From the NCBI GenBank assembly GCA_000934455.1, contig KN882550.1:185785-249784 (forward strand): 64,000 nucleotides of DNA. Direction: 5' to 3'. Shown here piece by piece: positions 1 to 13,278 of the stretch. Source of the DNA: Apostichopus parvimensis (Eukaryota; Echinodermata; Holothuroidea; Aspidochirotida; Stichopodidae). Each line of letters starts with the position of its first letter. Position 1 is the first letter of the stretch. The position numbers were made by a program, and so were the translations under genes. The notes beneath the pieces were generated by a model, which ran no database searches, was not told the DNA's origin, and saw only the letters and a program-made list of their open reading frames with translations.

Positions 1-121
1 CCCCCCCCCCCCCCCCCCCTCTCTTTCCAATTTCACCATGGAATCGTCACATCTAGGTCATATTTTCGTAGCGATCTCAGCCCGTAAATGACAAACCATA
101 CTTTTTTTACGTTTGTTACAG

Positions 122-251
122 AGCAATATGCAGAATGTGCTTTGAGAGGGGCATTGCGCTGGTCATCGTGGGTTTTCCAGCGACTCCCATCACAGAGGCT
201 AGAGTCAGGGTCTGCTTGTCTGCATCTCATACCAAGGAAATGTTGGATGAG
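122..251 (+). CDS. SPTLC2: SPTLC2, penultimate coding exon
   Basis: Internal exon of the long-chain-base subunit 2 of serine palmitoyltransferase, the ER-bound PLP enzyme that condenses serine with palmitoyl-CoA. The intron acceptor ends ...ttgttacag at 121; base 122 completes a split codon, and 123-251 then reads 43 codons to donor gtaact. The peptide includes GFPATPITEARVRVCLSAS followed by HTKEMLDE, which lines up residue by residue with the human SPTLC2 C-terminal region ([26 protein letters not shown], from memory). This is the C-terminal domain of the alpha-oxoamine synthase fold. Upstream exons, including the PLP lysine, lie outside the window. Confidence is high because both the protein match and the splice sites agree. 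Confidence 0.93.
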
Positions 252-868
252 GTAACTAAGGTTTCCCTTACATGATTCATGTTTATTTGTTCCTTGTCTT
301 GTTATTTCGACTGGAGACAAAAAGAAAAATCTTTCGGATCGAGTGATTGTTTAAAATGTTAGGAAGTGACACACACATTAACCAGAGTATTCCAGTCTCA
401 TCCAGAAATTTCTCAGAGGATACCCTAGACTTTCTTCATTTGATTTTGATTATTATAAATATTTTATTCATCTTTCCATGTTTTGTGTTTGTGCCATAAC
501 CCAGATTAGATTTATAGTTTATCACTTTAGGTTATTCTCTCAAATAGGTTTGTGAAATTTCTCTCTTCACTGTTGCAGTAAGTGTAGGATGTAGTTTATA
601 GTGTGAATGTCTTTCACGATAGTCAACATTATCGTAGACGATGACCACGATCCATACATCTTTGAAATTGATTTGATTTAATTTTCTTTATCTTTATGCA
701 TATATTACAATGAAAAGCCATATAGCAATCGATAAGCAAAATGGTGGAAGGGCTTTGAAGCCGAAGCTTTGACAAGAAGCTCACCGTATCGTAATTAATT
801 ACAGAGTAAATGTATATAAAAGTGGAAAAAAAAAATACAAGTAAGTAATTGCGGTGTTCTCTTTACAG

Positions 869-991
869 GCCATTGATGCTTTCGATGAATTCGGTGATCT
901 TCTTTGGGTGAAGTACAGCAGTGTGAAACCAGTTCTTCCACCCATACCTTCATACCCTAAGAGAGAAGACTTTAATCTGCCGCCAGAATAA
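869..991 (+). CDS. SPTLC2: SPTLC2, last coding exon with stop
   Basis: Acceptor ctttacag ends at 868 and the exon opens on a whole codon, matching the phase left at 251. It reads AIDAFDEFGDLLWVKYSS, then a short proline-rich tail ending DFNLPPE, and stops at TAA 989-991. The segment FDEFGDLLWVKYSS corresponds to IDEVGDLLQLKYSR of human SPTLC2. The final ~20 residues are divergent, as usual for the C-terminal tip of this family. The gene runs toward the MAPKBP1 gene on the opposite strand. Confidence 0.92.
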   Translation, partial: AIDAFDEFGDLLWVKYSSVKPVLPPIPSYPKREDFNLPPE

Positions 992-1255
992 TAAAAACAT
1001 TGCAACCGTGGATGGAGAAGGTTTCCAAGTACTGGTGGCGAGAGAAGGGTCGAACAGGATTGACAACGGATTGCTTCATTTTATGTTCTTGGTCTTTAGA
1101 CATGCAGGGTTTCGTTTAGTTAGTGAGTTGTTGTTGAAGATTACAGCAACAACGGTTTTCTCGTCTCTTCTTCGGTTAATTCCATTTTTGGTTGTGTGGA
1201 GGAAGGTTCGGTGGCCTTATCAGACTATAAATTAATAAACGTCGAGTCTCTCAGC
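992..1255 (+). other. SPTLC2: Probable SPTLC2 3' UTR
   Basis: Sequence after the stop has no continuing coding frame. A canonical AATAAA lies at 1234-1239, followed by a GT-rich stretch (ttgttgtgttgcttgcg) that would serve as downstream polyadenylation element. The 3' end near 1255 is inferred; further AATAAA motifs at about 3880 and 5850 could be alternative ends. Confidence 0.55.
1234..1239 (+). terminator. Candidate SPTLC2 polyadenylation signal AATAAA
   Basis: First AATAAA after the SPTLC2 stop, 243 bp downstream, with a GT/T-rich downstream element 15-40 bp later. Sequence evidence only. Confidence 0.5.
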
Positions 1256-4200
1256 TCTTGTTGTGTTGCTTGCGTTATTTGCAAGTTGGTAAAAATGGTA
1301 AACAATCATAGATTGCAGAGAGACCAAGCTTCACTTTCATAAATGGAAGTTGTTTGTTTAGCTGTAAATTTTGCATCATTCTGTTATAAATTATATACCG
1401 CAAGCAAAAAAAGGAAAAAAAACAAGAAAAGAAAATAAACAAAACGTGTATGGCCACTTGATACAAGTAGTATCAGATGCTCTTGCCTAGTTACAGACTT
1501 TCATCAATAACTTTGCATCGAGGTAGAAGTTGGTTGAAAATGCATTGCTTTTAAAAGAGACATGTCTTTTTTTCTTTTTAAATTGTTTTGTAGGTATGAT
1601 GTTTGATAATTTAACTTCAGTAACTCTTTCAAGAAAAAAAAAAAACCTTTTGGTAAGTTTTCTTAAATTCTCTCTGTTCCTTGGGAGAACTACTCAGAAG
1701 AGAGGCTCACATTGTGGCTGAGTTTTTTAAAAACATTTTATAGCAACCTAGGATTCTAGAAGGTTTTGATGTAATCGTACTAGCGATGATGGTTGTTTTT
1801 CCATTCTTAGTTGCTTAATACAGTTTGTTGTGCTTCTGTTTTCAACAGGTCTGTGAGTGTTGACCTGTAAACTGACTTCCTTTCTACGGTGTTGTTTTAT
1901 ATTATCTGTATGTATGGGTGTCGGATTAATCTTCATTGTGTGAGGATGATCTCAACGGTGCATTGTTAGTTCTGTGTGTGTCGGTACAGTCGACTAAGTA
2001 ACCTGGGTTTTAAAGTTGCAAGTCACATTACTGTTGTGTGGAACTTTCACTTGAGTCTGAAACCAGTCAGAGAGTTTTGTCGCTGGTCAACTTGTCTGTT
2101 ATGTGTGTATGGGTACAGCAAACTACGTATCCAAAGGTTTTTAAGTTACGACTCAAAGCACTGTCGTGGGAAATGTTCACTCGAATTTCTAATGATTCCG
2201 AGAAATTGATCTCCCTGGTGACATGTTTTTCTTTCTGTGTGTTATCGAAAAAGGGTTCTCATTTTTTGGTCATTCTATTTGGCTCGATTTCGGTGAATTG
2301 CTCGACATGTATGGTTTGTTTGTATGTCATTTATATGAGGTTACTTAATCCTTGGCCTGTTTTTTGAGAGCTGACTTTTTTCTAGGGAGTGGTACTTTCC
2401 AAAACGTAAGGTGGTAACAAATATCTAATCATAATAACAAAAATCTCATGAAGTTGGTGACATCAATTGCTTAGATGGTTGTTATAGCTTATCATATCGT
2501 TGCCAGGTTCTATAAGCAGTCTGCAGAATCGAAAGGGAGTTTTCAAAACTGCAAAAACTCAGGAGGATTCCTTGGGACAGTTAATAATTCTCACCAAAAT
2601 ATTGCAAAATTCCTTGTTCATAGATTATAGGATCTCTCATAAAACCCACATTGTTTTGAGTAATTGCTCTTCCTGGACTTAAAAAAAACAAAACAAAAAT
2701 TATGATTTTGAAGACTGGTATTGTATATATAATATTTGAGTAGTTAGTTAGCTAATTAAAACAGCAGATATTTTAATCTCAGGCAAAATCATATGAATTA
2801 TTATTATTTGGAATAATCTAATGAAATAACAGTATAACTCAGAAAACAGTCCTTTTTTTTTCCATGTTTGAATATTTTTTTTTTATGTAAAATTTAGACG
2901 AAAAAAAATATTTATAAGTGATCAATGGAAAATTTCAGTCAACTACTGACCTTAATTGACCTTGACAGGGTTGCTTTTAACAAAAAAAACAAAGGTTGTT
3001 AGGTTTTAAAATGATAAACATGGCCTAATCTATTGGAAAAATAGTTAAAAACGTTTTGATTAAAAACACAAAAAGTGATTCCAGTATATTTCCATTTATA
3101 TAATCTTTGTCAACTAATTAGTAAAACAAGCAGTAGTTTGGGCGAAAAAAATGTTAACAAGTAATGTGTCTGATGTATATAAATGAAGTTGAGTAAGTAT
3201 CTGTTATTATAAACAGGAACAAAAACTCTGTATTGCTCAGCGGTAAGACCTCCTCTAATATTATTCGCGTAAACACGAGTGGGGCAGTTCTGTTTTGAAG
3301 TTGGTTGCATGTGTTTCTCGTAGAGACATTAATGCCTATGGGGTGCATATCACATTTTATTGGAGATACAATGATGCGGCATATGGTTTGTGGGAGGGGT
3401 AAAGAGAGGATAATCATTCTTACCCCCTCCACGGCACCTCTGATATTTTATTCGTTGACTTATATTCATGGTCATATAAGCATTGCTCAGCTAAAACCAT
3501 CACTGAGTGATATTGTATTCATTTGCTAACCATTTAATCTTCCCTATTTGTTTTTGTATGTTTAATGAAAAGTCCAATTTGACATCATTTTTTTCTCCTT
3601 TTTGTTGTTTATGCTTTATTTTTATTGGGATGATGGAAGAGGTGGTTAAAAGAGGCATCCATGCAGAGTATCAGAGGTTGTTTATTTACTCCTTGTTATT
3701 CAAAAGTAGTTTGCTTGCATTTTTTACCTTTAATGTAATAAAATTCTTTGTCTGGTTGTTAGAGACAGCAGAAAGAAGATTGGGAAACTTGTAAAGAGGG
3801 CAATGATGGAGTGACCAATATGCATGATTGTGATATTTGTTGTTATAGTGGTGAACTGCCAGGATCAGCTATGTTATTGAATAAACAAGTCTGATGCTAC
3901 TAACCCTTGTGTGGAGATCATTCTACAGAGACATAATCTGTCATTACGAGATTAAATTAATTGAATCCAGAAAGTTATGGCAAGCACAGTTACAAATAAA
4001 GGCATTGGCGGCCTAAATATTTCCAGAAATAGAAAGCTTGATAGGTTTGTCTTACGTTGGTCATTGATGATACAACAGAATTCTCTTGTTTTGTGATTCT
4101 GTTGTACTGTGTAGATTTAACAGGCGATGCGTTTTATGCATTATATGAAAGCTTGATAACATCAGCTTATGACATGACAAACATTGAACAACCATGCCTT

Positions 4201-6190
4201 TAGTCCTAATATTCTCCAGTTATACTGCTGGTAGGTATTACCCTGTGATCACAGTGGGAGGAGGGTGGGGGGGGGGGCTAATATCTTCTTCCAACACTGA
4301 CAGTCTTTCAGAAGGGAAGAGTACATTCTTGGTTGAGATATGAAGTTCATGGGTAGAAAATGTTCACTAGTCTTTATCTGAGATCAGGTGTAGTATCTAT
4401 TCTCTATTGGTGCAATAGTTCCATGAACACCCCTTAGACACCAATACCTACTGGAGAGGCTTGTTTTAGGCCATCGGTATGAGTTTCATGTGTTGATAAC
4501 GGATCACATGCTTAGAACTAGAAAAGAAAAATGACTTGTACTCAGATAATGAAAGTCTCCAACAGGGGGGGAAACTCCCTTCATCAAATGACAGGATTCA
4601 TTATTTGCAGTTTGATCAGGAAATCCTGGAGAGCACAGAACTCTGAAGGAGTAGGGTCCTTTGTTTATTATGAGTAGGGTCCTTTGTTTATTAATTAATA
4701 GTCAAAAGTCATTTACAATATCAACCTCCAAAGTTAGAGATGAGACTTATGAAAGAAAAAGGAGGGTTATATATTGATTTTTGACAGCATTTCATGTGTC
4801 AGACAGACCCTCTCGTTAAAGTCATATTCATCAATACGAGCAATGACCATTTATATTGAAGGATTTGAGAAGTGTCCGCACATTGTGAATACCGCTGAAA
4901 CTTGTATGCATTCTCAGGTTCAAACCGATTTAAAACACTGATTCTGCTAAACGGTCACTTAAATCTCTGTGCTTTTCCAATTTTTCTCATCTCTGCCCTG
5001 CCAATCAATCATTGATTGATATATTACAGACTGGCATTAGTTCTGCAATTATTTGAGGCTTAGCGACACAGTTTGCTGTGAATGCCGAGTGTGCTACAGC
5101 TCATAATTTTGGCTTTTCTGTACAACAACCATTTGTGAACTGCATGGAAAGTAGTGCTGTGTTTTGGTTTCATTTACAATACACTTTTCTCTCCTTTCTT
5201 TTTTTTTATCTCTTATTCTTTTGAAGTTCTTGAGATAGAATCCCTCAAACTTCTGTTTGTACAGTTCTTCCAGAACTATGCTGGTGCAGAATGAAGAACA
5301 GTCTTAGTTTGTGGTAGGTCTTCCAAAAAACCACTCTCTCGTGTATGTTTTCTTGTCAGTAATGCATACGCATATGTGAAGTGGTCTGGCTGTGTGACCT
5401 TTTCCAGGGAAAATGAATCTTATTTGCCTGTTGTATATTAGATTGAAACTGCCACTTCATTAAGTTGAGTCATAGACTTAACAATTTCATCTCTGAGATT
5501 TTAAACATCTGAAAATTTTATCACACCTTCCCAGAATACCTACTTTATTATACCGTACAAGCCGAAAGAAAACCGACCATGTAGAAATATCATATCCCTA
5601 ATCTAACATAAGCATAACCTGAATAATCTTGGTGGTATGGTAACCAACGTAACCAGATTTCAAGGGGCTATTTTGGCAATATGTTAGTTGGAATACGCTT
5701 GGCTGATATTATTGCTTTGGTACAAACAGTTGGATATTTTGCATGACATAAATCTGTTAATGATAACTCAAAGGCTTGTTTTTTTTTATATTCTGATGTA
5801 CTTCTTTAAGAGTTTGAAATGGTACTTCTACATGTGGGATTGTACAAACAATAAAAGCCTGATGGTAAACTTCAATTCATCCATTTTTGTGAATGTTTTA
5901 TGTGAAGTTTTTTTGTGAATGTGTTTATTAATGTGTTATGTACACCTCCCCCCCCCCCATTCCCCATAAGTAAGGTTGGCCAAATTTTTGTGAAGTTTGG
6001 GTTAGAGTTGATGAAATTCAAGGTTTTTTTGTCCTTTGAAAAACTGCTTTTTGAGCTGATTTGATGGTTTTCAATCCTTAAGTCCTATTAAAAGATAGCA
6101 TGTTAGTTTGAATACTAAACTTGAGGAGGGTCTCATATTATAGGGATATATATATATAATTGAAATTGTAGTGAGTTGAATAATCAACAA
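1256..6190. other. Intergenic stretch, no gene seen
   Basis: AT-rich sequence without convincing coding frames or splice-linked exons. It contains poly-T/A runs, a G tract at about 4268-4278, a 23-bp imperfect tandem duplication (gagtagggtcctttgtttatta) at about 4649-4694, and a C run at about 5948. Short open frames here are not supported by conservation or codon pattern that I can recognise. Some of it may be extended SPTLC2 3' UTR. Confidence 0.5.
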
Positions 6191-6199
6191 CAGTGACAA

Positions 6200-6280
6200 A
6201 ATGTCCAGCCTCCACTAGGATTCAAACCCGGGCCTCCCGCTTTATATGCAAACACCCTAACCACTATGCTATGGACACAG
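6200..6280 (-). repeat. tRNA-like SINE head or tRNA pseudogene
   Basis: Read on the minus strand it contains an A-box-like TAGCATAGTGGTTAGGG (6255-6271) and, about 25 bp later, a B-box-like GGGTTTGAATCC (6218-6229). This is the internal RNA polymerase III promoter arrangement of tRNAs and tRNA-derived SINEs. I could not fold a complete cloverleaf with an acceptor stem, so a functional tRNA is not claimed. A (TA)n stretch lies nearby at 6447-6475. Confidence 0.55.
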
Positions 6281-7329
6281 ATTGTATGTCCAGAGGTTTG
6301 AAACCATTAAGGAAGGTCGTAATTCCACTGTAGGCGTTTGTCACCTGTATCAAAGAATACTAGTTCTGTTTTGGTGGCATATTTGCCTTACTCTAGAGAT
6401 CAAACATGAAATGGAAGTAAACAACAAAGGCAAATATATATATCTATATATATATATAAACATTGATTATATATAAAATTTAGCGTTCAGTGATCATTGC
6501 TAACCATGCCCCCCCCCCCTACCCAGACATTGAGTCTATCCTCTTCTCAATTTTCTGGGGCATGGTAAAGCAATGATAGCAGGAAACTATTACCCAATAA
6601 TCACTCAACAGAAAACTCAGATACAAAGGAGGTTTAATCAATACCTTTTTTTTATTATTATTGCAGAGTTTGCATTTGAAAGCTGACGTCAGACTTTTAT
6701 TTTTGTATCTTAATGTTCACTTCTGTAAGTTAGTTAGTCTCTAACGTACATCACACTCAAATCTTATATACACATACATACATACTCGGATCATTTCACA
6801 ACAGGATGCACACACTTGAACAATCACGCAATTGGTTAATTATAAGCTTAATATCAGCAGTTAAATTGCACAACATTCTGAGCAGCCTATGCTTGAATAT
6901 TTTGTTTTGCTTGCCGTTTGTTTCGAGTGGTACATTATACCTGTATCTATATACGAGAACAAATATAGTTCGGAAGAAAATTTAGTTGAGAAATATGCTC
7001 AACACTTGAGACACCATAAACGTAAAATGGGTAATATAGTGAACATATTTTACACATCATTTCCTAAACATAAGAAGTGATATGGGAAATAAATGGAAAG
7101 AAAATCTGTCATTATGTACAGGTAAATTTGGAAGGAGAAAAAAAGGGTTGCCTGAAGGCTGTGCATGACTGCATTTAGAAAGAATGACATCCTGGTGGCA
7201 GAACACGTGAAGATACCTCGGTCTTAGAAATGGAAGCTAGGAGGCTCAAAGTGAGTCATAAATGTTAACACAGGGAACTGACACTGACCCTAACAGGGAA
7301 ATGACCCTGGGATCATGGAAGCCAAATCC

Positions 7330-7575
7330 CGCCGGTGCCTTCCAATCATATGGTCCCCGGTTCGAGTCACTCCAAGATTAATGTATGTCGTCCAGTTACA
7401 GAGTTGTTGACAATTAACAATTCATAATCATGGACGTTAAATATGAATGTAAGAGACTGACTTCGGTCAGCTTGTGGCTTTGATAAGTCAATGAGGCTTC
7501 TTCGCAAGTTCCTGCTTGCAGGAGGATTTAAAATACATACATACATACATACATACATACATACACATACATACA
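7330..7575 (+). mobile_element. SINE family B copy, 5' truncated, with (CATA)n tail
   Basis: About 245 bp closely matching 22154-22375 (shared stretches include cgagtcactccaagattaat and gactgacttcggtcagctt). It carries a B-box-like GGTTCGAGTCACTCC, lacks a clear A box, and ends in a (CATA)n microsatellite at about 7536-7575. A tRNA-derived SINE with a microsatellite 3' tail is the best reading; it is the more truncated of the two copies here. Confidence 0.7.
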
Positions 7576-8220
7576 ACACTAGTCCTATATGAGAGGCTCT
7601 TACAGTCTACTTTATATTTGGGACTCAAAATGATAGGTAAAGTAAACGACAGCCAGTTGGCTTTTTTGATTCCTTGCCATATATTTTGCTCAGAATTCTA
7701 CATTTCTGACTTATGTAGAGCAAGTGAGTTAAATTTGTCCCAGAATTAAGTGAGGACCAGAATGGATCAGAGATGTCTGATAATTGTAGCACTCACTCGT
7801 GAGCATCAACCAATTAATTCACTGGTAAGGATTTTACAGTATAGAATTTTTACTCCAGAATGTTTCAATATCCAGATAGAAGTCTTCCTAGGTGACATAT
7901 AGACACATATATTCCTGTACTCAATACGACAGCTCCACATACCCAGTATGATGTTACTCCACCATGAACTTTTTGAGTTACTGTGTTTACAAGCAAGTGT
8001 CATATACACACCATCACTATTGTATAGATTCCTCCTGCCTCCAGCAAAAATGCAAGCTGACATTTACATTGTTTCTTTAGCTTTACATCCATCAAAAGTT
8101 TAATTTTTAGCAACGTCATTGAATAGATTCTCTCTACTCCTCAAGGCTACAAGTGACCTGATTCACATACTGATATACAATGATATTGTATCATAGTATG
8201 CAAAAACAATTACATTATGT

Positions 8221-8400
8221 GTGTATATATATGTATATATATGCATATATATGTATATATATGCATATATATGAAAATATATGTATATATATGTATGTAT
8301 GTAACAATTATGCTGTAAGTTACAGTATAGGTATATTATATTATATATATATATATACATATATAAACATATATATTATGTACATATATCATTTAACAAT
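8221..8400. repeat. AT-rich microsatellite (ATATATG/TATA)n
   Basis: Repeats of tatatatg and tatata dominate 8221-8303 and again about 8338-8390, separated by a short unique spacer. Open frames through it on both strands are low-complexity artefacts. Confidence 0.85.
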
Positions 8401-10160
8401 ATCATTGTAAATCATCAGTATCAACAACACTGTTATTGCACACAGCACCAGTTATATCAGTAATACACACATGTAGTCCATAATACTGTTCCATTATTTT
8501 GTCTTTTACTATGGCACAGCTATATTGTGTAGTACAGTGTTGACTAGTGGGTTCTCTCCATTCACACTGATGATATACAAAAACATCATATCATAATATC
8601 ACACAATGGAAGAGAATTACTATACCAGGGCATTGGAGCTTTGCAAGAAAGCAACACTTACAAAATAAAGCCACAGAAGAAAGACCAGCAATTTAATTAG
8701 CATAACAATGAAGGCACTAAAAAAATAGGTAGGTGCAGCAATTAGTAATTTACCAGCCATGGATAAACTAAAGATAAAAATATCACCCTATTGAACTCCA
8801 CAATTTAACCACATCATATGTAATGTTTCGATAACCAAAACCTCAAATTTGATCCACAGAGATATTTGCCACTGTTTAAACTTAAAATATTTCAACCTTT
8901 TCTAACTGATTCTGTGAGCAAATATCCAAAGTCTTCTATTGATATGAGGAAGCAAAATGAAGCGATGCCAGGCGACTTCCTTCCAACGAGACTCGCAGCA
9001 TTCAGTAGGATGTGGGACATGTCAAATATTTGTATTCTTCCACTGAAATTATGGATCAAGAGGGGACAATACAACTGATTTAAAGGCAAGGTATAAACTG
9101 TCTTGGCTTTGTATTGAAATGGCAGTGCACCACAGCAATTTTTCCAGCTTTCACAAGGACACCAAAACATTGTTTTATTTTTACAGTTAAAGAAAAGTTT
9201 GAGAAAACACATAGAGAAATGACAGCAACAGAAACGATTCATAAGGAAGTTCTAAATCCGCGATTCTACGTGTTACCCACAGCTGCTTAAAACCTGTAAT
9301 CTGGTGAAATTGTTGCTGGAGTTTAAGACAATGTTTTAAGGTATGCTGTATTGCCCCCCCCCCCCAATATGCTAGATATTCAAATATGGTCACCCGTGGT
9401 CAAAATTCTTAAACTGTATTTATTACAACCTTCAAGGAAATTTTCCTCTCTGGGAAATTCAGTCATCTTGTGTGTTCCTTAAAAATGTCTGAGAACAATT
9501 CGGAGAGTAAAGACCTCCAGGGAAGTACTTTTTGACAACTTCTAGCAATTATAGCGTGCTATAATTTGGGGTCTATACTGACTACCTTTAAGCAGTGAAG
9601 AAGTAATTAGAAAGGGGTGCTGTCACAGTTATATGAGAGCCCCGTCTTCAACTGGATCATTTTCTTTGCTCTTTCAATATCAAAATAAGTTTTGGTTAAA
9701 ATTAGCCCTGCAGGTTTAAGTATGTTTAATCAAAACGTGTCGTTTGATTATTTTTTTTTTGTTTTGTTTAAGCAATGCAAACCATAAAAAGTCTAAATAA
9801 ATAAATTTACAATAAATAAACAACTGTAAGGTTGAAGAAATCCAAAAGATCTTTTACTTTAGAGAATAATTTCACTCTTAAATTCCATTTATCAGATCAA
9901 ATCCTGTAAATTTTTTCTACACATCTGTTTAATGGCATTTGAAACATTACTACAGATACACATTTCTAATTGTACTTTTCATGTTTCAAAAAAATACAAC
10001 CAACCTGTGATGCAGTTTTCAAGTCATTTTTTTAGTAAGTAGAGGCTCTTTCAGTAACAAGAATTTAAGTACCTCTCCCCCCCCCCCCCAGATTCCTGTA
10101 TCATATCTCCTTACTCCAAGTTAAATTAATATTATTACTGTGTAGACCAGACTTTATTTT
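8401..10160. other. Intergenic stretch, no gene seen
   Basis: AT-rich, with a C run at about 9354-9365 and another at about 10077-10090. No recognisable exon, RNA gene or inverted-repeat element was found. Confidence 0.45.
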
Positions 10161-10163
10161 CTT

Positions 10164-10370
10164 AGACTACCAGTACAACTCTATGATATGAATATTTAAC
10201 GGTTTTCATTTATTGTATGGTTAATAATATTTTTAATTGGTTACACCAGACTACCAGTACAACTCTATGATATGAATATTTAACGGTTTTCATTTATTGT
10301 ATGGTTAATATTTAACTAAATCGACACGTTCCAGCCCACTAGATAAATATTTTTAATTGGTTACACCAGA
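10164..10370 (+). repeat. Local tandem duplication, 84-bp unit, second copy with insertion
   Basis: The unit agactaccagtacaactcta... runs 10164-10247 and recurs from 10248. The second copy is interrupted by about 36 bp (around 10308-10343) before the shared 3' part, tttttaattggttacaccag, returns at about 10350-10370. The copies are almost identical, so the event is recent. Intergenic; no function inferred. Confidence 0.85.
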
Positions 10371-12224
10371 GTGTCTTCCATTCCCAGTTTTTGTTTGTTC
10401 TATAGTTTTGTATGCTACAGTAGTCAATTGAGATCTGAGAATAGCTGCTCAATGATTCCACTTACAACATGGTTTGCGAGCAATTTGCCAGTTTTTTTTT
10501 TATTATCTCAGTGCTAGCATTGTTGATTTGAACATAGCAATGTTGTTGACCTTAAATTTCAAGAAAATAAAGCACACAAAAATATGCAGAGAGTTTATTT
10601 TGTTAGTGGTTTTCCACTGACAAACAGGATTTTGGCATATCTAACCAAAAGAAACTGCACTCAAACATTTCAAGGGATTGTTAAATTCATACTAAAGAAA
10701 ACTTCTTTTTGAACAATGATGATAGTATATAATAGTTTTCAAAGTTGGCCTAACACCTCCACTATGTTGGTTTCAGTCAAATTGTTCGTAAATGACACAG
10801 AATTCTATGGCTATGTGATATTGATGCGGTTTATCTATTATTCACCAGATCGAGAGAATATTCCATCAAAGCAATTGATATCGAATTAATTGTACAAAAT
10901 ATTGGATTTACAGCATTACTCACAACTGTTACACGACCTCCAGATTAGCACTTCCATCATCAAATTATGTTCCTTTTGTTGTGGTAAGTTTTTGTTTTGC
11001 AAGATTATCATTCATTTCCACTTGATGCAGGTAGCATGAGAGAGAATGTAGGATAATAAGAAAGTAACTGATAGAAAGGGATGGGGGAATACAAATTAAG
11101 GTGGGCCACTTCAAGACAAGATTTGGTAATTGTCCATGATAAACCTACTGCTTGCAATCCTCTGTCAATATCCGCAGTACATTCTGTACTAGATCTCAGG
11201 CTCTAGGGAAACCTTACTTGACGACCAAAGAGAAATACTTGTCACACAGTCTTCTCTACCGGCATAAAGTATTCAAGTTAATACTTTATGGAAAAGAAAG
11301 TGTTTGTCTTATACTTGTATCTATGTACCAGCACAAAAACTGGTTCTCAAACACATAGGTCCAGGAAAATATGCTATTCACTTGTTATACCAGGAACAGA
11401 ATTTTTTTTTATAGAGACCATATTTTGAACATCACTTCTAAACTACTGTAGTTATGTATAGATAATTTGGTAGGAGAAAAATTGCCTGTGGCTGTGCAAG
11501 ACTGCCTTTAACATACATGGTATGTTCTTTACTATATACCAGCCTTTAGGGAAACCTTACTTGATACTGAAAAAAAGAAAAAGATCAACTTCTCAGTGTT
11601 CTCCACAAGCATATAGTTACTCAGTGTAAAGTGTTGACTTTCATATAGTTAATTAGTGTAATGTGTTGACTTTCTGCTATTATTAGCCAGCCAGCCAGTA
11701 TCTGTAATTTTAACGATACCTTTGGATTTACAACCATTCTCACTTTCCGTAGTACTACCCCTGCAGATGGTTGAGCATAGCTATACGGAGGTCACTTTAC
11801 AACCGGGATATATTGAATATCCTGTATAGTATCGCAATATGCTCTGCAAATATGGTCAAACTGAGATGCAAGTCCAAAGATGTATGGACGCTTTTCTACA
11901 CAGACACCATAGTAATTCATAAGTGACAAAGGTGACAAAATCCAGAGCCTTAAAATGCTACTGAAAATGTGAACACTGACGTATTCCCTGTACACCACTG
12001 TAGAGAACACAGTACATACGTATTGTTATAACTTAAAATAAAGCTTTAGATTAAATTAGACATCAGTTGTTCAGACGAAGGAATTGCTGACATAATCATG
12101 AACACTACTACTACATGACACTCTGACACTAGCAGTAGACATTCTCAGCTCTTAAGTATTATAGAATCGATACACTTAGCTACTGATGATGCATGTAGCT
12201 CTTCCAAAGTATGTCAGTGTATAG
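10371..12224. other. Intergenic stretch, no gene seen
   Basis: No coding exon recognised. Contains only short repeats, including a partial internal duplication of gtgtaa(a/t)gtgttgactttc at about 11624-11672. The 3' UTR of MAPKBP1 (minus strand) may enter this stretch, but no minus-strand AATAAA close to its stop fixes the end. Confidence 0.4.
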
Positions 12225-12480
12225 CTGATTAAAGGGTGTGAAGACTCCCGCAAAAAGAAACGTCTAATGCCGGTAATCTGACCTAGTTTCGATGGGGTGT
12301 AACAGAAGTGTTAGACACCACCATCGATCCCAGAAAATACACACACAGCTTGCTACCGTCGGTTATTAGACACTATAGTCAATACCCACAGCACAGTGTA
12401 CAAACGAAACAGCGATGGACATCTCAGGTCCAGCTTAAGATAACAAGGTATCAAGTCTGCATTGTCAATGTCAAGACTGT
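12225..12480. repeat. Possible transposon fragment, higher-complexity block
   Basis: The block beginning near taaagggtgtgaagactccc has higher GC and complexity than its surroundings and no coding continuity. It resembles a dispersed repeat that I associate, from memory only, with sea-cucumber genomic sequence. No terminal inverted repeat partner is visible here, so it would be a fragment. Low confidence. Confidence 0.3.
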
Positions 12481-13019
12481 CAAAATGGATAATAGAAAGA
12501 AACATATGCTAACTTGAATTGAAGCCATATGTTGTCCAATTTCTGAGGTCTTTTCGAATAACTATGTCCAATTGTTTTGCAGACTATGATAAACTGACTA
12601 TCAGAATAAAGGTAACTACTGGATGCATTAACAGATCCTGTTGATAACTGTGAGGTTACTGCGTTTAGGTAACTCATTATTACTAGTAGGGGGTAGTGTG
12701 AGTGGAGAAAAAAGAGGCGTCGAAACGTGAAGCTGTTTCTTTTCCGACAGAAAAGATTTGTGAACCATCCAGCAAAGACACAAGGAATGAACAGTAGTTG
12801 TGTGCACCCTAATGACTCAGGTTATCGTTTGAGAATCAATGCAGTATGTAATGTTCCTTTATGAAAGAGTCACATTTAAAACTCAGTGGACCTTTATACA
12901 AACATTCATTGCTTCTTTGGCATTGTCTGGCACATAAATGATCTTGCGAAACATTTTGATAGATATTACAATAGTAGATCAACCACAATGCTATGATACC
13001 ACTGATATAGCATCGAAGT

Positions 13020-13118
13020 CAAAGTTGTAATCCATTAGCCCTTGCGGGCTTCTCCCACATTCGTGGTCACTTAAGAGGCATAAAAATAAACTGCCCGATT
13101 ATTATTATTAATTATTAT
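13020..13118 (+). mobile_element. SINE family A copy, 3' tail only
   Basis: Matches the 3' part of the SINE at 51717-52020: both contain gttgtaatcca(t/c)gagccctt-like sequence, a cttctcccac/tttctcccaa stretch and cacttaag/cgcttaag. It ends in ATT repeats. The tRNA-like head is missing, so this is a 5'-truncated copy. Confidence 0.7.
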
Positions 13119-13278
13119 GAAGTCCATTTAAACTGGCAATGAGTCCCTCTATACTCTCAATATCTCGGAAGAAATATAGCATAAACATCCGACCGCATGG
13201 CACCAAGGTTATCTATAATACAAAACAGTGCAATAAGTATTTACATCAACGAGACCGCGGTTTGGGAAAATAAATTTT

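Noticed and set aside
8163-8410. Tyr/Ile-rich frames on both strands
   Set aside because: Low-complexity translation of an ATATATG microsatellite.
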